From Atrichornis clamosus (Eukaryota > Chordata > Aves > Passeriformes > Menuridae), in assembly GCA_013400975.1 (NCBI GenBank), contig WBMZ01009483.1, positions 150,029-214,028 on the forward strand: DNA of 64,000 nt, read 5' to 3'. Shown here one piece after another: positions 58,801 to 64,000 of this stretch; within the stretch, counting starts at the first letter, position 1, and each line of letters starts with the position of its first letter. The notes beneath the pieces are model-generated. The model made no database searches and was not told the DNA's origin. It saw nothing but the letters and a program-made list of their open reading frames with translations. The translations under genes were made by a program, and so were the position numbers.

Positions 58801-61693
58801 CAGAAATGCTAATAAATGCATGATGTTATGTAGTGAATTATTAGCATCTATGACTTTTTAGGTTTCTCAGTATTTTAAATTGCCTTTTGGGAGGTAAGCT
58901 GTAACAAAAACCCCCACAACAACAACAAAAAAACACCCCTGAGAAACAAACAACACACACACACACACATTCCTCAGAATAGAAGTGTGACTGTGGTATA
59001 AAATAAGGAGAAAACATCATAAAATTGCCACTCCAGTTTTCATAGCAGAACATTCTCTGTTTACCTGATGCAATCTAAATAGGTAGTTTTAGGAAGAAGT
59101 GATGTTATCACTTATGTTGTGATTTTTTAAATTGTGCTAAGTGCAAATGTTTAAAAACCATTTCTCCATAGAAGTGCAATATCTCTGCAATATCTTCTAG
59201 GTTAAAAAAAACAAAAACAAAAAACCAAACCAACAAACAGAAAACAAACAAGAAAATACTATTATGGGTATCAAAATAAAACATTTCTTAGTACTTGATG
59301 TATGATAATGACCAAATTAGAGACTTGGAAAGAATTGCTCTTTCCTTCTTACATGAACAATATCTCATTTTCACTGGCCATGCTAAATGTGAATAGATTC
59401 CTTTTACACCTTTAGTATCTAGGTAAATAGTTGTTAGGGAATTCAACACCAGAGCATATGGAAAATGAGTATTTTTTAGTTGTAGTGAAGTTTCAAAGAC
59501 AAACCATAAATCTAATTCAGAGGGAGCTATTTGTTTTCTGTCTCAGCTTGATGAATTGCTGCTGCCTAATGGAATAATTAGACTATTGAAAGAAAATAGA
59601 CTGAAGGATTTGTTTAGAAGGCTTAGGTCTTACAGCTGGGAAGATAAATTGAGTTTTTTTGAAGAGTATTCAGGATGTTTTGGATTTTGCAGGAAATGTA
59701 TTATAGACAGCTTTTAACTTCTATTTTTAATTTGTCACTGTCACTCTTACGACACCAATCACACTTCTGGCTTTCATTCTCTTCACTGGACTTTTCCAGA
59801 TTGCAGGCCATCATTATCTTTTAGGGTGGAATTATATCACTTCATATTCTCAAGGCCCTTGTTTGAATGAATGTTCCGTAGATCAGTTGTCTTAGTAGAC
59901 CTTTCATATGCCTACTGTTAATATTAGCCTGAAACTTGAAGTATTTAGTAACCAAAATACTTCAGAAGAGTATTTGTTCACAACAGAAGCTCTTAGAGAC
60001 AAACAGAGCTGAAACAATAAAATTTTACTTGCATCTGATGTACTATGTAAATATCCACTTACATAATTTTCAGAATTACCTTGCAACTGATGTTTAACTT
60101 CCATTTAGTCTTGACAGGAGGTCACTTGTAGTTCTCTAACAAGTCCCCTTCAGTAAAAGTGAACCTAATCACTGCTTAGTTCTTTTGGCTGCAACTGTTA
60201 CTTGTTGGTGTGTGCCAGTGCCTGAGGGTTCTCCTCACTTTGTTGTCTGTGTTGAGAACCTGTTGAAAGGTGTCACAAGTCCCACATGACCACTTGCTCC
60301 TGTGTTTGTGGTGTGACGGCATGTGACTGTGGTGGGCTGAAGGGAGTCAGATGTTCCCGTGGAGTAAATGGAGTTGGGAAGCATTGTTCCTTTTTAGTGT
60401 TTTTTCAGCTGCCTTGCTCAATTAATCCAATGTTAGACCTGTAACGGATATCCCATAATGGATATTCCCCTTTTTCATCTGACTTAAACAGTCGCTTCAA
60501 TAAATAGGTCATGTATCATATCAGATTTCTCAAAGTTATGTATATTGGAGTATTTTTGACTACTGCGTGGCAGTTACTCATTCAAAAGTTACATATCTGT
60601 AAAGTCAAGATCCTGGGAATAATGTCTTAACTGTATTTTACCTTATGCTGTTTTATGTCCAATCAGCTTATTTATTTGAAGATTATATCTCTGCTGTTTC
60701 CAACTTCTGACTTCTGGCATCCAGTTGTAACACCTGCTTTTATGTACATGAGTCAGCTTCTCACTAAGGTATGTCTGTGATGTTGTATCTTAGTATATAA
60801 CTTCCCTTTCTCATTGCTTCCTAGGACTCCAAATATATATGTTAGCTTTAATGTATATAGTGAAAATGTACTTGAAAAGGCAGCTTTGTGTTTGGTGTAG
60901 TCAGTTAGTAACTGAAAGAGTGAAAAGGAAAATACCCTTGCAGGATATAGTCCAACTCACAAAACCGTATCTACTCAATTTTTCAAGCTGTCACACAGGA
61001 ATTCCTTCTATGGTAAATTACCTAGGACTAATAGAACAGACTGAATACAATCTGAAGTCATTCATTAGTGGTTTCTCTTCCATATATTGCATTTGTTCAT
61101 ACTTAAGAAAGGCTATTTACTTAAAAATTGGCAGTATTTGTTTTCCTTGAAAATGCAGTGCATTGAATTAAAATTTCTTTATTTTTCTATTCTAATATCC
61201 TGTTTATATGTTTTGAAAGTTTTGAGCTAATTGTTCTATTGCTGCCAGGTTGCTCTGAGTTTTCTATTTCACTGGTTCATTTCTGAAGAATTTATTGTTT
61301 GTGGTTTAGCACCTTCTAGTGGCTAAACCAGGTCTGATAAAACTTTTACTCAGTTCTGGATATACTCTTGAGTGAGGACAAGGGAAAGACAGTGTGGTTT
61401 TCATTGATGATCAAAGGGTGTAATTTTACAGAGTTTAAATGTTTACAATACAGTTAATATTTCACCTTTTTGGGAAATTCTGTGTTTGTGATGTATAGAC
61501 TTTTAATTAGAAATATTTTGTTCTTTTTATTACTTTTAGTGTCGCATTACAACATTACAAGATGTTATTAAAGGATTATTTATATGCTGTTTGTTCCTGG
61601 AATATGTATCTCTCTCCAGAAGATTTGTACCAGAACTCATCAATTTCCTTCTTGGAGTTCTTCACATATCTCTACCCAAAAACCAGGCACAGG
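46648..61693 (+). CDS. NOP14: Nucleolar protein 14, exons 1-13 (3' part outside window)
   Basis: NOP14 is a nucleolar component of the small-subunit processome, needed for pre-rRNA processing to 18S rRNA and for 40S assembly; it works with EMG1 and NOC4 in yeast. Thirteen exons join in frame to 1912 nt, or 637 codons of about 860 in human. Visible order: a basic N-terminus with NPFEVKVNRQKF at 31-42; the conserved RTQTLLKEYKER at 67-78; NEDEELTHYGQSL and the DSDSDTEDRGTLS acidic turn in exon 3; AELTAAHFGGGGGLL in exon 4; a charged coiled region in exons 5-7; a long acidic stretch in exon 8; and the helical Nop14 core from exon 9 on. The start is 46648, the first in-frame ATG; in-frame sequence upstream has no ATG. 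Exon 14 was sought up to 64000 and not found. Confidence 0.96.
46846..48909 (+). other. NOP14: NOP14 intron 1
   Basis: A 2.1-kb intron, GC-rich only for its first hundred bases or so and then AT-rich. No exon, snoRNA or mobile element was recognised in it. Confidence 0.75.
48910..49044 (+). CDS. NOP14: NOP14 coding exon 2
   Basis: Encodes residues 67-111, RTQTLLKEYKEREKT to RRFALERQ, one of the best conserved parts of the family. Acceptor TTCCAG, donor GTAAAC, phase 0. Confidence 0.96.
49834..49975 (+). CDS. NOP14: NOP14 coding exon 3
   Basis: Encodes residues 112-158 and the first base of 159, QNYGKKNIYNLNEDEEL to EDRGTLS. The serine-aspartate run DSDSDTED is a likely casein kinase 2 target by composition. 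Acceptor TCTTAG, donor GTAAGA. Confidence 0.95.
50533..50678 (+). CDS. NOP14: NOP14 coding exon 4
   Basis: Completes alanine 159 and encodes residues 160-207, ELTAAHFGGGGGLLRKK to KSKQEK. The polyglycine-flanked AHFGGGGG block is conserved with human. Acceptor CCTAG, donor GTAAGT. Confidence 0.95.
51098..51235 (+). CDS. NOP14: NOP14 coding exon 5
   Basis: Encodes residues 208-253, QERQTRRESALELTEKL to EIEKPK, highly charged and probably helical. Acceptor TTCTAG, donor GTAAGA, phase 0. Confidence 0.95.
52410..52532 (+). CDS. NOP14: NOP14 coding exon 6
   Basis: Encodes residues 254-294, PDEYDMIVRELGFEMKAKP to ARLQKLE. Acceptor CTTTAG. The donor GTATAC is weak, but the join to exon 7 restores the conserved LEADRLRRM. 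Confidence 0.94.
53647..53778 (+). CDS. NOP14: NOP14 coding exon 7
   Basis: Encodes residues 295-338, ADRLRRMHGIDEQANKK to DKDDRRLLSYK. The SADDLADGFILDKDDRRLL segment is a family hallmark. Acceptor ACACAG, donor GTAAGG. Confidence 0.95.
53850..54195 (-). mobile_element. CR1 LINE fragment
   Basis: The plus strand carries CR1 antisense blocks in order: TTCAACCTCCTGCTC, then CCTCATAGGGCAGGTGCCCCAG, then TGGCTTTCTGCTGAACTTGC and ACTCAAAACTGGACGC. The element is therefore on the minus strand. It lies in NOP14 intron 7, is diverged and has internal gaps; the second and later blocks follow the usual CR1 order. The open frame across it is not functional. Confidence 0.78.
54259..54334 (+). repeat. 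76-nt uninterrupted pyrimidine tract
   Basis: Every base from 54259 to 54334 is C or T. It lies in NOP14 intron 7 on the sense strand, about 65 bp after the CR1 fragment and about 670 bp before the exon 8 acceptor, so it is not the acceptor's own polypyrimidine tract. Confidence 0.9.
55001..55289 (+). CDS. NOP14: NOP14 coding exon 8 (acidic region)
   Basis: Encodes residues 339-434 and the first base of 435, DGKINIENEEKEEE to SEIPYTFA. About the first 60 residues are dominated by glutamate, aspartate and serine, as in human NOP14 though the order differs. Such regions are disordered and often bind basic ribosomal proteins. Acceptor GACAG, donor GTAAGC. Confidence 0.95.
56591..56721 (+). CDS. 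NOP14: NOP14 coding exon 9
   Basis: Completes valine 435 and encodes 436-478, PESYETFKSLLAGRTIEQ to NKAKLE, the start of the helical core. Acceptor TTTTAG. Donor GTATGG is weak but the frame fixes it; the following intron is only 217 bp. Confidence 0.94.
56939..57024 (+). CDS. NOP14: NOP14 coding exon 10
   Basis: Encodes residues 479-506 and two bases of 507, KLFGFLLEYIGELATLD to TIDKLV. Acceptor TTGCAG, donor GTAAGT. Confidence 0.94.
57480..57815 (+). mobile_element. CR1 LINE fragment (3' end, sense)
   Basis: The plus strand has CR1 sense blocks in order: GACAAGAGTCAATGGGCAAGGG, CCCAGAGAAGCTGTGGAG, GATGATCTCCAAAGGTCCTT and a CAGTGATTCCTA tail like the ATTCTGTGA terminus. It is 5'-truncated, as CR1 copies usually are, and lies in NOP14 intron 10 in the same orientation as the gene. 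Confidence 0.85.
58623..58758 (+). CDS. NOP14: NOP14 coding exon 11
   Basis: Completes leucine 507 and encodes 508-552, PLYSLCQMFPEAASD to FPGLDT. The stretch LCQMFPE is conserved with human. Acceptor TAATAG, donor GTAACA (weak). Confidence 0.94.
58953..58969 (+). repeat. (AC)n microsatellite
   Basis: Eight and a half AC units follow an A-rich stretch in NOP14 intron 11. Possible length polymorphism. Confidence 0.85.
60667..60768 (+). CDS. NOP14: NOP14 coding exon 12
   Basis: Encodes residues 553-586, LIYLKIISLLFPTSDFW to MSQLLTK, a hydrophobic helical part of the core. Acceptor AATCAG, donor GTATGT, phase 0. Confidence 0.94.
61540..61693 (+). CDS. NOP14: NOP14 coding exon 13
   Basis: Encodes residues 587-637 and the first base of 638, CRITTLQDVIKGLFICC to LPKNQAQ. 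Acceptor TTTTAG, donor GTGAGT. The continuation is not in the window. Confidence 0.95.
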
Positions 61694-64000
61694 GTGAGTT
61701 TGTTTAGAGTAAAGGAGTATTTAGTTTAGAGTAAATTTTTGTATTGGGGTTTATCTTTTAAATTGCAATATAAATATTTCACACTGATTTCAGTTTTCGA
61801 ACAAAAGGCCAAAATCATCTGCTAGTTTAGCCAAACACAGCCTTGATTCTTGGGCATCTTGTTATGAACTAGATCCTCTGGTGTTGTTGGCAAGAAGGAA
61901 AGAAGTGAAGTTACTAAAGGAAATGAAGTCATGTTGGCCACAGTGCAGTATTTTTGCAATATTGTTGTTCTAAATAAACTGTGATTGGACTGTGTTCTGA
62001 ATTCACGGTTCCTAATGGATTCCTGATGAGTACCTTGTAACTTTGCAGTGAGGCAGCATCTCATGCTGCAGATGCCCTTCATCTGATAGCCATGTCACCA
62101 AGCTAAATGAGAGAAGTATGTCACAAAGATGGTATTTTTCTCTTTAATTACTTGACATGGATTTGTTGTAGTGTAACCGAGGGCAGCTATCCCCATAAAC
62201 AGGATTAGTAACATAAATGTGTAAACTTAGCAACACGTACAGACAACCGGGAGAACAAAATTATCTTTTCAATGTGATCCATATGTTAGCAAATTTTTTT
62301 CATTTGCCAGTCTCTCTCTTCAACTTTTTATTATTTTTTTAAATTAGTTTTTGTCTAAAGTTATTCTAGTTCTGGGGCTTTTTTTGTCAACCAGTTCAGT
62401 GACAATAATTTACTTTTGAGGAGCTTTGTCAGAGCAGAGTGACTAATTCATGTGTTAGTATTCCTGTCTGGGATCATGTGGGAAGAGTCTCTGTAGGCAG
62501 GATATTACCAAGTGAAAAATCCAATTATGTGATATAATCACAAGATATCTGGAATTTAATTAACTACAGATTACTTATTAATATGTTCGTCACTTGATAA
62601 GACCCTTAAGAGTCTGTTCTCTAGGTAGTCATCAGTCTGGTGAGGAAGGTTCAGCTTCTGTCAGTATTCCCGTATATCTTCAGTAGGCAGCTCCCTTCCT
62701 TTGCCTCTAGGATATTTATGCCTTTCCGTGCTGACTTGGATTTTTTTTTTTCTTTTGAATTTTTTAATTACTCATGATCCCTTTTCTCAACAAGCCTAGC
62801 ACTGCAGTTTCACCTTTATTATTGCATGGCTTTACCCTGCAGACCTTTCCCCATCTGCTTCTCACAGCTTAGCAGTATCTTCTGAAGTGTGAGCCAAGGT
62901 TACACAGCTGGGCTGCATCAGAGCTAAGCCCTGGATTCTCAGAACGCCAACAGCTGAACCCTTAGGAGGAGGTGGGAAGAGGTTATGGAGTGGGTGGGTT
63001 ACGTAGTACTTGAAGTATTTTCTCCTTTGTGTACTCTCTTAGGAGTATTTGATCTACAAAGGTTTTTAGTACAGTTAAAACACAGGGTTCTGCAAAATGA
63101 GATAAGAAACTTGAAAAATATTTACTGGCAATTAATGATCAATTGTTACCTTTTTAAAATATATCTTTGTATTTCTGTTAATGATTTTGCACTAGTTAAA
63201 TTTGCATGGTGTTGGTTTCTGTTAGCAGTGAGGAAAAGCTCAGTAAAAGATACATGAGAGACACGGTGTTCTCTTTGAGAACTTTCCAGTCAATGTTGAT
63301 GTTTTGAAGGTATCCAATAGTATTTTTAAATATTCATGGTGGAAGCATTGCTGATAATTGTGATGGTTAAGCTGTCAACACAGAATATTTTTAAATGAGC
63401 AGACCTGCAACTCTCTGTTGATTGTTGATACACAGTTACCAAAAAAATTCTTGGGGTTCAATTTGAACAGTAAGTAGAGTCAGCAAATAAACTCTTAATG
63501 TTTTAATTTTATGATCTTGATCCATAAATTTGACATGATAAAGATATATTGAATATAGCTTCATAAAAGACTGAAATACAGTCTGATTTAGACTAAAAAT
63601 ACCTCAATTATTACCTTAAAGAAGAAAAGCTGTAGGTGGAGGGAGTGGGAAGGAATTGTCATCGTTGATAGCTTTAGCTAATGGAATTGTTAATGAGATC
63701 TGCTATCCTCTCACAAGTAAAGCAGATAAGAAAACTCACATATCTTAGTTCCTGATCTTGCATAAGTCTCTGTGTGTCATAATCTCTTACAACTTTGGGT
63801 CTCAAACCTTAAGAACCATTATTTAAATATGCTGTCTTCTGGCCTGTGAAGAGCCATGTACAGGTTCTAAAACATGTGAATAATCTGAATTTAGAGTTTG
63901 AAAAAGTTATGACGTAAATTCCACTGCAAGATTGCAGGACATAAGGAAAACAAAGAGGGGGAAAAGAATCCCAAGGGGCATGTCTTAGTTTAAAAGACAG
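61694..64000 (+). other. NOP14: NOP14 intron 13 (5' part)
   Basis: This runs from the exon 13 donor to the right edge. The expected next exon was sought and not found, so the intron is at least 2.3 kb. No mobile element or other gene was recognised. Confidence 0.65.

Larger units (their letters stand above)
49045..61539 (+). other. NOP14: NOP14 introns 2-12
   Basis: Eleven AT-rich introns with GT-AG ends. Beyond the two CR1 fragments, the pyrimidine tract and the (AC)n repeat, they hold A-rich patches (around 58910-58950 and 59200-59260) and T/G-rich runs near 56120. No intronic snoRNA with convincing C/D or H/ACA boxes was seen. Confidence 0.7.

Noticed and set aside
62022..62085. Possible C/D snoRNA in NOP14 intron 13 (CTGATGAG ... 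CTGATAG)
   Set aside because: The C box has C instead of R, no terminal stem forms and no D' or C' boxes are seen.

Overview
The window is vertebrate nuclear DNA, most likely from a bird. It is AT-rich, with multi-exon genes joined by GT-AG introns, two sharp CpG islands, and truncated CR1 (chicken repeat 1) LINE copies as the only clear mobile-element remains. No prokaryotic, viral or organellar signal was seen. The exact species cannot be fixed from the sequence alone; a non-avian sauropsid is possible but less likely.

Three conserved neighbours, known in human at 4p16.3, occupy the window in the order HTT, GRK4, NOP14. (1) 1-5.9 kb: first coding exon, promoter CpG island and part of intron 1 of huntingtin (HTT), minus strand; the rest of HTT lies beyond the left edge. 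(2) 5.9-12.4 kb: spacer between the HTT promoter and the GRK4 stop codon; it must hold the GRK4 3' UTR, and no other gene was seen. (3) 12.4-45.9 kb: a complete G protein-coupled receptor kinase 4 gene (GRK4), minus strand, 16 coding exons that join without a frame break into 569 codons plus stop. (4) 45.5-46.65 kb: one CpG island holding the divergent GRK4/NOP14 promoter; the two start codons are 784 bp apart. (5) 46.65-64 kb: the first 13 coding exons (637 complete codons) of NOP14, a ribosome-biogenesis factor, plus strand; its last exons lie beyond the right edge.

The genes do not form a pathway. Huntingtin is a large scaffold protein, GRK4 phosphorylates activated G protein-coupled receptors, and NOP14 acts in the nucleolar small-subunit processome. 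What links them is conserved order and the shared GRK4/NOP14 promoter, which carries two inverted ZNF143-type sites and a perfect TCTCGCGAGA element.

No undescribed system was found. The points most worth a second look are substitutions in the huntingtin N-terminal 17-residue helix with a second ATG in an ideal Kozak context, a 22-codon upstream ORF candidate that begins inside a YY1-type motif, a GRK4 C-terminus that resembles GRK6A more than human GRK4 and ends in a PDZ-ligand-like tripeptide, and the bird residues at the three GRK4 positions linked to human hypertension. Comparisons with human proteins are from memory and were not aligned by software.
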